Source: Gordonia terrae
Lineage (GTDB): Bacteria > Actinomycetota > Actinomycetes > Mycobacteriales > Mycobacteriaceae
DNA length: 64,000 bases
Direction of reading: 5' to 3'
Assembly (NCBI RefSeq): GCF_001698225.1
Contig: NZ_CP016594.1
Location: 4,278,001 to 4,342,000 of the forward strand
Under the pieces are notes generated by a model that saw only the letters and a program-made list of their open reading frames with translations, was not told where the DNA came from and did not search any database. Below, piece by piece: positions 29,123-37,607 of the stretch (positions within the stretch are counted from its first letter, which is position 1; each line of letters opens with the position of its first letter). The translations under genes and the position numbers were made by a program.

Positions 29123-30344
29123 CACGACATCGGCTGAGGCGACCACGACAACCCCGACGCCGGGTACCACCCCCGGCGCCGCCGCGCCGGCGCGGAACGC
29201 GCTCGAACTGCGCGGTCTGCGAAAGACGTTCCGCACCGGCCTGTTCGGCCGCGGCCGTCGCGTACACGCCCTCAACGGTCTGGACCTGACCGTGCCCGCG
29301 GGCACCGTGCACGCGCTGCTCGGGCCCAACGGTGCGGGCAAGACCACCACCGTCCGCGCGGTCGCGACCCTGATGAGGCCCGACGAGGGCAGCGTCCTGG
29401 TCGACGGTGTCGACGCCATCGCCGACCCCGGCGCGGCCCGCAAGATCATCGGTGTCTCCGGCCAGTACGCGGCCGTCGACGGGAACCTGACCGGCTTCGA
29501 GAACCTGCGGATGGTCGGGCAGCTGTACGGGCTGTCGCGCGGCGAGGCCTCCACACGTGCCCGTGAGCTGATCGCCGACCTCGCCCTCCAAGACGCCGCC
29601 GACCGGCCGATGCGCACCTACTCCGGCGGCATGCGCCGACGGCTCGACCTCGCCGGCGCCCTCATCAACCGGCCGTCGCTGGTGATCCTCGACGAGCCGA
29701 CCACCGGGTTGGATCCCCGTGGGCGGCGCCAGATGTGGGAGGTCATCACCGAACAGGTCGCGGGCGGCGCGACGGTGTTGCTGACGACGCAGTACCTCGA
29801 GGAGGCGGACGCACTGGCCGACGAGATCACCGTCATCGACCACGGGACCATCCGTGCCCAGGGCAGTGCCGCCGATCTCAAGGCGGCCACCGGCGGTTCG
29901 ATCCTCACCGTCGAGGTCGACATGCGCTCGGGATCGCCGGAACCGCAGGACGAGCTCGTCGCCACGACACTGGCCGAGATCGGTCTCGGCATGCCCGAAC
30001 GACTCGAGAGCGAGGCCACCGCCCACCCGGGGTCGACGGGCACCCGATGGTCGATTCCCGTCGACAACGGAACGCGCAGTGCCGTCGAGGCCGTCCGCGC
30101 CCTCGACGCCGTCGGCATCGACGTCGTGGACGCCACGGTCGCGACCCCGACGCTCGACGACGTGTTCCTGACCCTCACGGAGCGCGACACGCACGGGACC
30201 GACGGCGACAGCGACGCCGGTGTCGGTACACCGGCGGGGTCCCATGCCGATGCCGAGACCGCCGTCATCCCGAAGGTGTCCGACGCCGATCCCGACCTCT
30301 CCCACGCCCCGACGACCCGATCGGATCGACTCCATGCTCACTGA
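29100..30344 (+). CDS. DrrA-like ABC transporter ATP-binding protein
   Basis: A 414-residue ATPase of the daunorubicin-resistance (DrrA) family. Walker A is GPNGAGKT (75-82), the Q-loop follows at GQYAAVD, the ABC signature is YSGGM (174-178) and Walker B LVILDEP (194-200). Starts from ATG 29100 because GGGAGG (29088-29093) sits 6 bases upstream. A Thr/Pro/Ala-rich N-terminal stretch of about 30 residues and an acidic C-terminal tail (after [12 protein letters not shown]) extend the core. With the permease encoded next it should form an ABC-2 exporter; in this operon it probably moves the NRPS1 product or its lipid form across the membrane. That cargo is an inference from gene order. Confidence 0.93.
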   Translation: MGRHSMADTTSAEATTTTPTPGTTPGAAAPARNALELRGLRKTFRTGLFGRGRRVHALNGLDLTVPAGTVHALLGPNGAGKTTTVRAVATLMRPDEGSVLVDGVDAIADPGAARKIIGVSGQYAAVDGNLTGFENLRMVGQLYGLSRGEASTRARELIADLALQDAADRPMRTYSGGMRRRLDLAGALINRPSLVILDEPTTGLDPRGRRQMWEVITEQVAGGATVLLTTQYLEEADALADEITVIDHGTIRAQGSAADLKAATGGSILTVEVDMRSGSPEPQDELVATTLAEIGLGMPERLESEATAHPGSTGTRWSIPVDNGTRSAVEAVRALDAVGIDVVDATVATPTLDDVFLTLTERDTHGTDGDSDAGVGTPAGSHADAETAVIPKVSDADPDLSHAPTTRSDRLHAH

Positions 30345-31116
30345 CACCGCAGTCCTGGTCGAACGAAATCTGCTCACCGTCAAGCGAATTCCGACCCTGC
30401 TCATCAGCGCCACCATCCAGCCGCTGATGTTCGTGTTCCTGTTCGCCTACGTCTTCGGCGCGACGTTCGGCGGGGGTTCCTACCGCGAGTTCCTGATGGC
30501 GGGCATCTTCACCCAGACCGTGGTGTTCAACGCGGCGTTCACCACCGTCGGCCTGGCGAACGACACCTCCGACGGCATCGTCGACCGGCTCCGGTCCCTG
30601 CCGATGTCCCGGTTGGGCGTCATCAGCGGACGCGTCACCTCGGACATGCTGCTGGGGATCGTCGGCCTTGCGGTGATGGTCGCCTGCGGTCTCGCGATCG
30701 GCTGGCGGGTCCAGGGCAGCGCCGGCGACGCCGCCCTCGCCTTCGGCATCATCGGCCTGTTCGCACTCGCCATGGCCTGGGTCGGGGCCGTGACCGGTCT
30801 CGCCGCGCCGAATGTCGAAGCCGCGCAGAGCATCGGCTTCCTGTGGATGTTCCCGGTCACCTTCTTGTCGAGCGCGTTCATCTCGGCCCAGAGCCTGCCC
30901 GGACCGTTGCGTGCGATCGCCGAATGGAACCCGGTCACCGCAGTGGCGACGGCATCCCGGCAGCTCTTCGGCAACGAGGCGCCGCCCACCTTCCCCGAGG
31001 CCACCGGATGGGTCGCCGACCACGCGGTCGCGTACTCGGTCGGTTCGGCCCTGGTCATACTGGCGGTGTGCATACCTGCCTCGCTCATCCTGTACCGCCG
31101 TGCCGCCAACCGGTGA
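30334..31116 (+). CDS. DrrB-like ABC-2 type permease
   Basis: A 260-residue membrane protein with six likely helices, including LLISATIQPLMFVFLFAYVF, LLGIVGLAVMVACGLAIGW, AFGIIGLFALAMAWVGAVTG, SIGFLWMFPVTFLSSAFISA and SALVILAVCIPASLILY. The segments RLRSLPMSRLGVISGR and AEWNPVTAVATASRQLFG are hallmarks of DrrB/ABC-2 permeases. Starts at ATG 30334 inside the end of drrA (11-base overlap), so the two subunits are coupled. Only one permease is present, so it may act as a homodimer. A longer N-terminus is possible in frame but would be Pro/Arg-rich and unconvincing. Confidence 0.93.
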   Translation: MLTDTAVLVERNLLTVKRIPTLLISATIQPLMFVFLFAYVFGATFGGGSYREFLMAGIFTQTVVFNAAFTTVGLANDTSDGIVDRLRSLPMSRLGVISGRVTSDMLLGIVGLAVMVACGLAIGWRVQGSAGDAALAFGIIGLFALAMAWVGAVTGLAAPNVEAAQSIGFLWMFPVTFLSSAFISAQSLPGPLRAIAEWNPVTAVATASRQLFGNEAPPTFPEATGWVADHAVAYSVGSALVILAVCIPASLILYRRAANR

Positions 31117-31207
31117 CCTGTAGGTCCGTGATCCATGAATTCGCGATCGGTCTACCCGGGATCAACGATCACCCGAGAAATCCCCACGTGTTCGTTACCG
31201 TGGAACA

Positions 31208-31816
31208 GTGACACCGGACGATGGCAGCGCGGCCGCCGACGCGCACCACGGACGCGGGGGCGAAGCACAGGTGCTGCGGGAGTTGCTGGCCGCCGCGGCG
31301 ACAGGCGACCGGACCGCGTTCTCCGCTCTGTACGACCGCACGAGTTCACGGATCTACGGACTCGCGTTCCGGGTCGTGCGGGACCGTCAGTACGCCGAGG
31401 AGATCGTCCAAGAGGCATATCTGCAGTACTGGCAGAAGGCCGGCGAGTACCAGCCCGGACGCGGTTCGGTCATCACCTGGATGATGACCATCGCCCATCG
31501 GCGGGCCGTCGACCGCGTGCGCTCGGAGGAACTGCAGCAACAGCGGATGTCGCAGTACGGGGCGGTGTCGGTGGAGACCCCGCGAAACATACCGCTCGAG
31601 GTCGTTGTGCAGACCGACGAGGCGCGTACGCTACGAACATGTCTCGGTACGCTCACGGAACTGCAACGGAGCTGCATCGAGATGTCCTATTTCGGGGGCC
31701 TGACCTACCCGGAGGTCGCCCGGCACACCGACACCCCCCTGCCCACCATCAAGTCTCGGATTCGAGATGGCCTGCGTCGGTTGAGAACCTGCCTGAGGAC
31801 GCACGAGGACGCCTGA
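31208..31816 (+). CDS. sigK: SigK-like ECF RNA polymerase sigma factor
   Basis: A 202-residue ECF sigma factor. Region 2 is visible as RIYGLAFRVVRDRQYAEEIV and YLQYWQKAGEYQPGRGSVIT, with WMMTIAHRRAVDRVRSEE, the latter nearly matching mycobacterial SigK as I remember it. Region 4 is LTELQRSCIEMSYFGGLTYP and PTIKSRIRDGLRRLRTCL. SigK directs a small regulon including itself and surface antigens, and is held by the membrane anti-sigma factor RskA. The gene starts at GTG with no strong ribosome site. It is followed after 7 bases by an RskA-like gene, the standard pair. I name it by family resemblance and by that neighbour. Confidence 0.85.
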   Translation: MTPDDGSAAADAHHGRGGEAQVLRELLAAAATGDRTAFSALYDRTSSRIYGLAFRVVRDRQYAEEIVQEAYLQYWQKAGEYQPGRGSVITWMMTIAHRRAVDRVRSEELQQQRMSQYGAVSVETPRNIPLEVVVQTDEARTLRTCLGTLTELQRSCIEMSYFGGLTYPEVARHTDTPLPTIKSRIRDGLRRLRTCLRTHEDA

Positions 31817-31823
31817 TCCCACA

Positions 31824-32768
31824 ATGACCACACCCGATACGACATCCGGGGACCGCGAGGCCGCCTGGCTCGACGACCACGTCGAACTCTTCGCCGTCGG
31901 CGCCCTGACGCCCGACGAGACCACCCGCGTCGAGCGAGAACTCGCCGTCCTGCCGCCGCAGGAACGCGCGGTCTACGACGCGCAGATCACCGACATCCAG
32001 GCGGCGATGGCGGGCTTCGCCACGACCTACGCGCTCGACGCACCGCCCGAACTCCGGGACCGGGTACTGCACCATGTCTTCGAGGGCGCCGCGCTGACCC
32101 CGGACGCCTATGTGCCCGCGGGCGCCGATCCGGGCCCGCAGACCCCGATCGCAGCCGCGGCAGACCCCGAGCCCCCGGCCCCGGCCGGACCCGATCACAG
32201 CGGAGAGACCGACCTCGCGCCACCGCCGCCGGTCGAACTGCGACCCCGCGATTCCGCGCCCGGACAGCACCGGTCCGGCAGCACCGCACCGCGCCCGGCG
32301 CGTGCCACCGCGATCCTGGCGGCGGCAGCGGTGACCGTGGCGGTGGCCCTCGGCGCAGGCGTCCTCATCGGTCGCACCACCGCGCCCGAGACGTCCACCT
32401 CCTCGACGGCCCTCAGCGACTCGCAGCGTGAGGTGCTCGGGGTGCTCACGGCTGCCGACGCCTCGGTGAGCGTCGAACCCCTCGCCGACGATCGCGGCAC
32501 CATCGCGGTGGTGACCTCCGAGTCGGCCGATCAGGCCGTGGCGCTCCTACGAGACCTGCGGACGCCGATCCCCGCCGACAGCACCTACCAACTGTGGCTG
32601 GTGGGCGGCGCCGACCGGCCCGTACCGGCCGGGCTGATCCCCGGGGACGACACCGCCCCGGTGGTGGTGAACGACGTGAGCGGGTCGAGCGTGCTCGCGG
32701 TGACCATCGAGCCGGCCGGCGGCTCGCCACAGCCGACGACGCCGATCCTCGCCCAGGTCGCCCTCTAG
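31824..32768 (+). CDS. rskA: RskA-family membrane anti-sigma factor
   Basis: A 314-residue protein. The cytoplasmic N-terminus (about 1-85) has the anti-sigma pattern with DDHVELFAVGALTPDETTRV and QITDIQAAMAGFATTYALD. A long Pro-rich linker (85-165) precedes one transmembrane helix ATAILAAAAVTVAVALGAGV. The extracytoplasmic part ends in the RskA domain: STYQLWLVGGADRPVPAGLI and SVLAVTIEPAGGSPQPTTPI. RskA proteins hold the sigma factor at the membrane until stepwise proteolysis releases it. Linked to the preceding SigK-like gene with a 7-base gap. The linker is longer than in the mycobacterial proteins I recall. Signals that trigger release cannot be inferred from sequence. Confidence 0.85.
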   Translation: MTTPDTTSGDREAAWLDDHVELFAVGALTPDETTRVERELAVLPPQERAVYDAQITDIQAAMAGFATTYALDAPPELRDRVLHHVFEGAALTPDAYVPAGADPGPQTPIAAAADPEPPAPAGPDHSGETDLAPPPPVELRPRDSAPGQHRSGSTAPRPARATAILAAAAVTVAVALGAGVLIGRTTAPETSTSSTALSDSQREVLGVLTAADASVSVEPLADDRGTIAVVTSESADQAVALLRDLRTPIPADSTYQLWLVGGADRPVPAGLIPGDDTAPVVVNDVSGSSVLAVTIEPAGGSPQPTTPILAQVAL

Positions 32769-32908
32769 ACCCGGCGAGATTCGATCCTTCGGGTGACAGG
32801 CGCGGCGCGCTCTTCTCGTATCGTTTTCCCCTGGGCGGACGATCCACCCGAGGAGAGCCGGTCAATGCGTCAACGAACGAGTGCGTGTCGAGAACGAGTG
32901 GGTGCGAT

Positions 32909-33961
32909 GTGAACGAAAGCGGTCGTCGAATCCAGCGGCACGTACGTCTCGGCGGTCGGAGACTGCTCGCAGCTCTGCTGACCGTGGGCGCGGTGATGGC
33001 GGGTCTCGCGGTCACCACCGGAGCGCCGGCTTCCGCGGCACCGCCGTCGTCCCCGGATGGCTCCCGCGTCATCGACTCCTACACCGACGACCCACAACAG
33101 GTGACGTTGCTCGTCCACTCCGCGGCCATGAACCGCACGGTCCCGGTCACGGTGCTCACCCCGCGGGATCGTGCCCGGCCGGCCCCGACGCTCTACCTCC
33201 TCAACGGTGCCGGTGGTGGCGAGGACTCCGCGACCTGGGACGCGCGGACCACCTACAAGCGCTACTTCGCCGACAAGCACGCCTACGTCGTCACCCCCAT
33301 CGGTGGGGCCTACTCGTATTACACGGACTGGCAACGCGATGACCCCACCCTCGGCCGCAACAAATGGCAGACGTTCCTCACCGAGGAGCTCCCGCCCCTC
33401 ATCGACGGCACGTTCGACACCACAGGGGGCAACGCAATCGCCGGGATCTCCATGGCCGGGACGTCCGTACTCAATCTGGCCATTGCCGCCCCGGGGCTGT
33501 ACCGATCCGTCGCAGCGTTCAGCGGGTGCGCCCGGACCAGCGACCCCGCCGGTCAGCAATACATCCGTCTCGTGGTCGAAGACCGCGGTCAGGCGGACAT
33601 GACCAACATGTGGGGGCCCCTCGACGGGCCCGGCTGGCGGGCCAACGACCCCTATCTCAATGCGGCGAAGCTCCGCGGCAGCAAGGTCTACATGACCACC
33701 GGTACCGGCGCGCCGGGAGTCCACGAGCAGCTGACCGACCCGAGTATCGAGGGCGACGGGTTCACGCTCGCCAACCAGGCGATCCTGGGCGGTGGGATCG
33801 AGGTCGCGATCGACATCTGCACCCGGCAGATGGTCCAGCGCATGCGTTCCCTGAACGTCCCGGTCCACGTCAACTTCCGGCCGACCGGCACCCACTCGTG
33901 GGGCTACTGGCAGGACGACCTGTACCAGACCTGGCCACGTATCGAACGCGACCTGCGCTGA
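32909..33961 (+). CDS. Secreted antigen-85-type mycolyltransferase/esterase
   Basis: A 350-residue exported alpha/beta-hydrolase. A signal peptide is clear (basic start, RLLAALLTVGAVMAGLAVTT, cleavage near PASA-APP). The nucleophile elbow is GISMAG (Ser181), as in antigen 85 GLSMAG, and the C-terminal histidine is in THSWGYWQDDL (His329), matching the family HSWxYW. The acid is probably Glu298 in GGGIEVAIDIC. Such enzymes transfer mycolic acids to trehalose or arabinogalactan, so this gene is good evidence for a mycolate-bearing host. Start: GTG 32909; the ribosome site is weak (GAGTGGGTG). It sits alone after the sigK/rskA pair; regulation by SigK is possible but not shown. Confidence 0.88.
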   Translation: MNESGRRIQRHVRLGGRRLLAALLTVGAVMAGLAVTTGAPASAAPPSSPDGSRVIDSYTDDPQQVTLLVHSAAMNRTVPVTVLTPRDRARPAPTLYLLNGAGGGEDSATWDARTTYKRYFADKHAYVVTPIGGAYSYYTDWQRDDPTLGRNKWQTFLTEELPPLIDGTFDTTGGNAIAGISMAGTSVLNLAIAAPGLYRSVAAFSGCARTSDPAGQQYIRLVVEDRGQADMTNMWGPLDGPGWRANDPYLNAAKLRGSKVYMTTGTGAPGVHEQLTDPSIEGDGFTLANQAILGGGIEVAIDICTRQMVQRMRSLNVPVHVNFRPTGTHSWGYWQDDLYQTWPRIERDLR

Positions 33962-34022
33962 CCACGCCGATCCCGTCCCGACCGAACGGTCCGCGCCGCA
34001 CGCGACCCGCCCGGCCGCGAAC

Positions 34023-34388
34023 TCACCACGAGTCGAGGCCGGTGTATCCGTCCTGGAGAGCCCGCGCGAAGAGATGCGTCTTGGTGGGGGCTCCCCGGCC
34101 GACCGCGGTGTATTTGGCACGGATTCGTGCAAGGTGGGTGCTGACCGTCGACGCCGAGATGAACAGGCGCGCCGCGGCATCCTCCTTGGAGTCGGCGGCC
34201 AGCCACGCCAGCAAGACCTCGATCTCCCGGTCGGACAGGCTCGGGCGCGGAATCGCGGCGGCCACCTCCCCGCTTTCCCGATAGTCGGCGAGTCGCGCAA
34301 CAGGCTTGTGCGCCATCATGTCCGAAGCATCAGCACGGCGTGGCGCCGACGACACCCCGGTCGTGAAGAATTCTGTGGTCGCCGTCAT
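34023..34388 (-). CDS. Stand-alone LuxR-type helix-turn-helix protein
   Basis: A 121-residue protein with only a C-terminal LuxR/GerE DNA-binding domain (LSDREIEVLLAWLAADSKED, then ARLFISASTVSTHLARIRAK) and no receiver domain. The first 50 residues are low in recognisable structure. Its C-terminal end YTAVGRGAPTKTHLFARAL aligns closely with the neighbouring full response regulator (YADAGRPTRTKVDLFKRAV), so the two genes are probably related by duplication with loss of the receiver. Starts at ATG with GGGGATGG upstream. It could compete with or complement the response regulator at shared sites, an inference. Confidence 0.8.
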   Translation of the reverse strand: MTATTEFFTTGVSSAPRRADASDMMAHKPVARLADYRESGEVAAAIPRPSLSDREIEVLLAWLAADSKEDAAARLFISASTVSTHLARIRAKYTAVGRGAPTKTHLFARALQDGYTGLDSW

Positions 34389-34706
34389 TGATCCATCCCC
34401 TTTTCGATCGGCGCATCGCTCACGTCCCCGACGCCGCACGCTCCACGCGTTCTCATCGTTGCCCCAACGGTAGGTCGGCCGACTACTGGTCGGTAGACCC
34501 AGAACTGGGGACCCCGGCGTCGCTCGAACTGTTCCCGCACCCGGTTCCCCATCGTTCCCCTCCTCTGCACTCCGGTCGGCACCGTCTCTGCGCGCCACCG
34601 TCTCTGGGCGTCACCGTCTCTGCGCGCCACCGTCTCTGGGCGTCACCGTCTCTGGGCGCCACCGTCTCTGCGCCACGGACCCCGATCGCCGGAGGTCCGC
34701 ACCCAC
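34389..34706. promoter_or_regulatory. 318-base intergenic region carrying tandem repeats
   Basis: Apart from six 16-bp tandem repeats and a short GC palindrome (GTCGGCCGAC, 34474-34483) there is no convincing gene. It lies between two leftward regulator genes and must contain the promoter of the small LuxR-type gene. Confidence 0.5.
34580..34675. repeat. Six tandem copies of a 16-bp repeat
   Basis: The unit is CACCGTCTCTGSGCGY, at 34580, 34596, 34612, 34628, 34644 and 34660. Variants alternate between TGCGCGC and TGGGCGT endings in copies 1-4. The period is 16 bases, not a multiple of three and close to one and a half helical turns. It could be a variable-number minisatellite or a multi-site binding array. 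Confidence 0.9.
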
Positions 34707-35423
34707 TCATCGTCGGCGTCCGCGTGAATCCTCGGACGCCACCCGCGTCGTCCGCCGATACCGTTGTGGCACCGGCAACCAGCCGTCTTCGACGGCACGC
34801 TTGAACAGGTCCACCTTGGTGCGCGTGGGCCTCCCCGCATCCGCATACTTCTGCCGGATTCGTTTGAGGTACTCGTTGACCGTCTCGGCGGACACACCCA
34901 GGGCGGCGCCGACCCGCGCCGAGGTCTCCCCGGATGCGTACAGCGCCAGCACTTTCTGCAGCTGGGGCGACAGGTCGACCGCGGCGAGCTCGGGGTCGCC
35001 GTCGATGGCCGCGGCCCACTCCGTGGTGAGGACCGCCCTCCCCCGCGCCGCAGCCCGGATCGCTTCGATGATGACCGATTCATCGGCCGACTTGAGGACA
35101 ACGCCGAGTGCTCCGGCCCGGGCGGCCGACCGAAGCAGCGCCGGATGCTCGCCGGACGTGTAGACGACGGTGGCGACCCCGGCCGCGGACAACGCGTTGA
35201 CGTTCTCGCGAGGCGTCGTGCCGTCGTCGAGACGCAGGTCCAGCAGGACGACGTCGAGCGGCATCCCGCCGAGCACCGCGTCCACCGTGGAGGCTGCGCA
35301 GACCAGGGAGATGTCGGCGATCGGGTCGAGTACGCGCTCGATCCCCCAGATCGGCGAACGATGGTCGTCGACCATCCCGACTCGGACGAGAGATGCGCCG
35401 CCCGCCGAGTACTCTCCCGTCAT
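34707..35423 (-). CDS. NarL/LuxR-type response regulator (orphan)
   Basis: A 238-residue regulator with an N-terminal receiver domain: acid pair Asp19-Asp20 (VDDHR), phosphate-acceptor Asp62 (VVLLDLRLDDG), conserved Thr in VVYTSGEHPAL and Lys111 (VVLKSADES). A LuxR helix-turn-helix follows (about 150-212): LSPQLQKVLALYASGETSAR and LGVSAETVNEYLKRIRQKY. Starts at ATG 35423 because GAGGGGG lies 8 bases upstream. No histidine kinase is encoded nearby, so its partner is elsewhere or it responds without phosphorylation. It precedes a shorter LuxR protein that shares its C-terminal sequence, separated by a tandem-repeat array. Confidence 0.9.
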   Translation of the reverse strand: MTGEYSAGGASLVRVGMVDDHRSPIWGIERVLDPIADISLVCAASTVDAVLGGMPLDVVLLDLRLDDGTTPRENVNALSAAGVATVVYTSGEHPALLRSAARAGALGVVLKSADESVIIEAIRAAARGRAVLTTEWAAAIDGDPELAAVDLSPQLQKVLALYASGETSARVGAALGVSAETVNEYLKRIRQKYADAGRPTRTKVDLFKRAVEDGWLPVPQRYRRTTRVASEDSRGRRR

Positions 35424-35750
35424 CGCGTTCACCCCCTCGGAACCTGTCCGCGCGATCAGCGTCGACCGCGGTGGCTGCGGACGGTCGGCGACTCTCAGCA
35501 ATTACACAGCGTTTTGTGACCGTGTACTCAGCGAACGTTATCCGACGACTCGGACATGACCCCCCGTCATCGACCTCACCAGCGGCGATCTGTCCCAATC
35601 TGCATGCAGTTGTGTCCACATTCCTGGGGACATCGACGGTTCGCGCGCCCATTGCCCCCCGGTACATGCAAGACTAGAACATGTTCTAGAAACGCGATCG
35701 GACGTCCGCCCGGGCCGTCGATCGCACGTCGCCTCGCAGAAGGAGAACAG
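35424..35750. promoter_or_regulatory. 327-base divergent promoter region with KstR-like box
   Basis: It holds promoters for the leftward response regulator and the rightward decarboxylase-like gene. A 16-bp palindrome is described separately. Outside it I see only AT-richer stretches (around 35495-35545) that could contain promoter elements, and no gene. Confidence 0.5.
35674..35689. promoter_or_regulatory. Perfect 16-bp palindrome matching a KstR-type operator
   Basis: CTAGAACATGTTCTAG is an exact palindrome. Its core TAGAACATGTTCTA fits TnnAACnnGTTnnA, the motif bound by KstR, the TetR repressor of cholesterol catabolism in mycobacteria and relatives. It sits 61 bases before the GTG of the acetoacetate decarboxylase-like gene. 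Another TetR with the same preference cannot be excluded. Confidence 0.7.
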
Positions 35751-36506
35751 GTGAGCGCACCTTCGACCCACGACGTCCTCGGCACGCCGGTGACGATGCC
35801 GGTCGAGATCCGGCACGCGCGGTGTTTCGTCGCCGGCTTCACCGCCGACTCGACAGCCGTCGCGCGGGCCATCGACGCCGAGTCGCCGCGGCCCGGCACT
35901 CTCCGCCCACTGCGCATCCGGCCGGGTCGCACGATGTGCATGCTCGTGTTCGTCGACTACGTCGACGGCGACCTCGGGCCGTACAACGAGTTCGGGGTGT
36001 GTTTCCTCGTCGAGGACCCGTCGGTCCCGCCGGCCTCCCCCGTCCGGGCACTGCGCTCCCTGCTGCGCGGCGACGCGCGTGCGCTCGTGCACCGACTCCC
36101 CGTCGACGGCGACTTCACCCTGGCCGCAGGCCGCGGCATCTGGGGGTTTCCCAAGACGCTCGCCGAGTTCGACGTGAACCACTCCTCGGCCACGAAGCAC
36201 GGCCGGCTCGTCGCCGACGGAGCGCTCGTCGCCGACCTGAGCGTGAAGCCGGGGATCAAGGTCCCCGACTCCACCGCCGACACCGTGTTGCACGCCTACT
36301 CACAACTCGACGGGACCACCCGGATGACGCCCTGGCGACTCACCTCGACCAGCGGGACCCGCACCCGGATCGGTGGCGCGAGTCTGACACTCGGCGCGCA
36401 CCCGATCGCCGACGAACTGCGGTCCCTCCGATTGGGCCGGCACGCTCTCATGTCCAGCTCGGTGGACCGGATCACGATGCGTTTCGAGGACCCGACCGTC
36501 GTCTGA
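35751..36506 (+). CDS. Acetoacetate decarboxylase-family protein
   Basis: A 251-residue protein of the acetoacetate decarboxylase superfamily. The active-site segment GRGIWGFPKTLAEFD carries the candidate Schiff-base lysine (Lys135); ADC proper has GFPKK. Preceding family features include YNEFGVCFLVEDP, the acidic stretch around residue 80. Members catalyse decarboxylation or aldol/hydrolytic steps on beta-keto acids, so the true reaction is uncertain. Starts at GTG 35751 with AGGAG 5 bases upstream (35741-35745). The KstR-like palindrome in its promoter suggests a link to steroid or other lipid degradation. No sterol-ring gene is in this window, so the pathway assignment rests on that site alone. 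Confidence 0.82.
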   Translation: MSAPSTHDVLGTPVTMPVEIRHARCFVAGFTADSTAVARAIDAESPRPGTLRPLRIRPGRTMCMLVFVDYVDGDLGPYNEFGVCFLVEDPSVPPASPVRALRSLLRGDARALVHRLPVDGDFTLAAGRGIWGFPKTLAEFDVNHSSATKHGRLVADGALVADLSVKPGIKVPDSTADTVLHAYSQLDGTTRMTPWRLTSTSGTRTRIGGASLTLGAHPIADELRSLRLGRHALMSSSVDRITMRFEDPTVV

Positions 36507-36574
36507 TCGGGGCGGGCCGCGTCGCTGCACACGGGTCGGCAGACGCCGGGGCCGCGGTCGCGGACAATGTGGTC

Positions 36575-37588
36575 ATGAGCAATCTGGAAACGGACCCCGT
36601 CGAGGTCGAATGCCACGCCGACGCGGGCGTCGCCTCGGGTTCGGGCCACCTCCGCATGGACGTCCTCACCGCCCGCGACGTGCCCCTCGGCGGCCCGCGC
36701 GCGATGACCGTGCACCGAACTCTGCCGCAGCGGTCCCGATCGCTGATCGGGGCCTGGTGTTTCATCGACCATTACGGCCCCGACGATGTCGCGAGCAGTG
36801 GCGGGATGGACGTCCCGCCGCACCCGCACACCGGGCTGGCGACGGTCAGCTGGCTGTTCACCGGGGAGGTCGAGCACCGGGACACGATGGGCAATCACGC
36901 GATGGTCCGCCCCGGCGAGATCAACCTGATGACCGCCGGGCACGGCATCGCGCACACGGAGGTCTCGACACCCGACACCACCACCCTGCACGGGGTGCAG
37001 CTGTGGGTTGCCCTGCCGGCCGACAAGGCCGACACCCCACGCGACTTCGCGCATCACCGGCCCGATCCGCTCGATCTCGGCGGGGTCACCGCCAGGGTCT
37101 TCCTGGGCGAACTGTTCGGCACCCGCTCGCCGGTGCACACGTTCACCCCGCTGACCGGCGCCCAGCTCGACTTCGCACCGGGCGCATCGGTCGCCATCGA
37201 TGTCGATCCCGCACACGAGCACGGCATCCTCGTCGACACCGGGACCGTCGAGGTGACCGAGGCGGACGCGGCACCGTTGTCCCGCACCGAGCTGGGTTAC
37301 GTGGGGCTGGGAGCGCGGCGGATCACGCTGACCAACGTCGTCGACACCGACGCCCGCGTCGTCTTCCTCGGTGGCGCACCGCTGTCCGAGGACATCGTGA
37401 TGTGGTGGAACTTCATCGGTCGCACGCACGAGGAGATCGTCTCCTACCGGGAGCAGTGGGAGGCGCACAGCGAACGGTTCGGGCAGGTCCGCGGGTACGT
37501 CGGATCGACCCAGCACCTACCCGCGCCGCCACTGCCGCACTCCCGGCTGCGTGCCCGCAGCAACACCCCCGGTCGCGCCACTCCCTGA
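36575..37588 (+). CDS. Pirin-family protein
   Basis: A 337-residue pirin. The metal-binding residues are in place: His83 and His85 in PPHPHTGLATVSWLF, His127 and Glu129 in TAGHGIAHTEVS. The C-terminal cupin half contains LTGAQLDFAPGASVAIDVDP and FLGGAPLSEDIVMWWNFIGR, followed by HEEIVSYREQWE. Pirins are iron-containing cupins; some act as quercetin dioxygenases, others as regulators. It begins 68 bases after the decarboxylase-like gene on the same strand and may be co-transcribed. It converges with the FMN reductase with only 19 bases between stops. Function beyond the family is unknown. Confidence 0.92.
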   Translation: MSNLETDPVEVECHADAGVASGSGHLRMDVLTARDVPLGGPRAMTVHRTLPQRSRSLIGAWCFIDHYGPDDVASSGGMDVPPHPHTGLATVSWLFTGEVEHRDTMGNHAMVRPGEINLMTAGHGIAHTEVSTPDTTTLHGVQLWVALPADKADTPRDFAHHRPDPLDLGGVTARVFLGELFGTRSPVHTFTPLTGAQLDFAPGASVAIDVDPAHEHGILVDTGTVEVTEADAAPLSRTELGYVGLGARRITLTNVVDTDARVVFLGGAPLSEDIVMWWNFIGRTHEEIVSYREQWEAHSERFGQVRGYVGSTQHLPAPPLPHSRLRARSNTPGRATP

Positions 37589-37607
37589 CAGGGAGGGCTG
37601 CAGGCGA

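Noticed and set aside
31117..31207. SigK-type autoregulatory promoter before sigK
   Set aside because: I could not find a convincing -35/-10 pair matching the mycobacterial SigK consensus in this short gap.
34580..34675. CRISPR array
   Set aside because: The 16-bp units are directly adjacent with no spacers, and no cas gene is near.
35490..35530. CRP-type site (TGTGA-N6-) before the response regulator
   Set aside because: Only one half-site matches; the second half is not TCACA.
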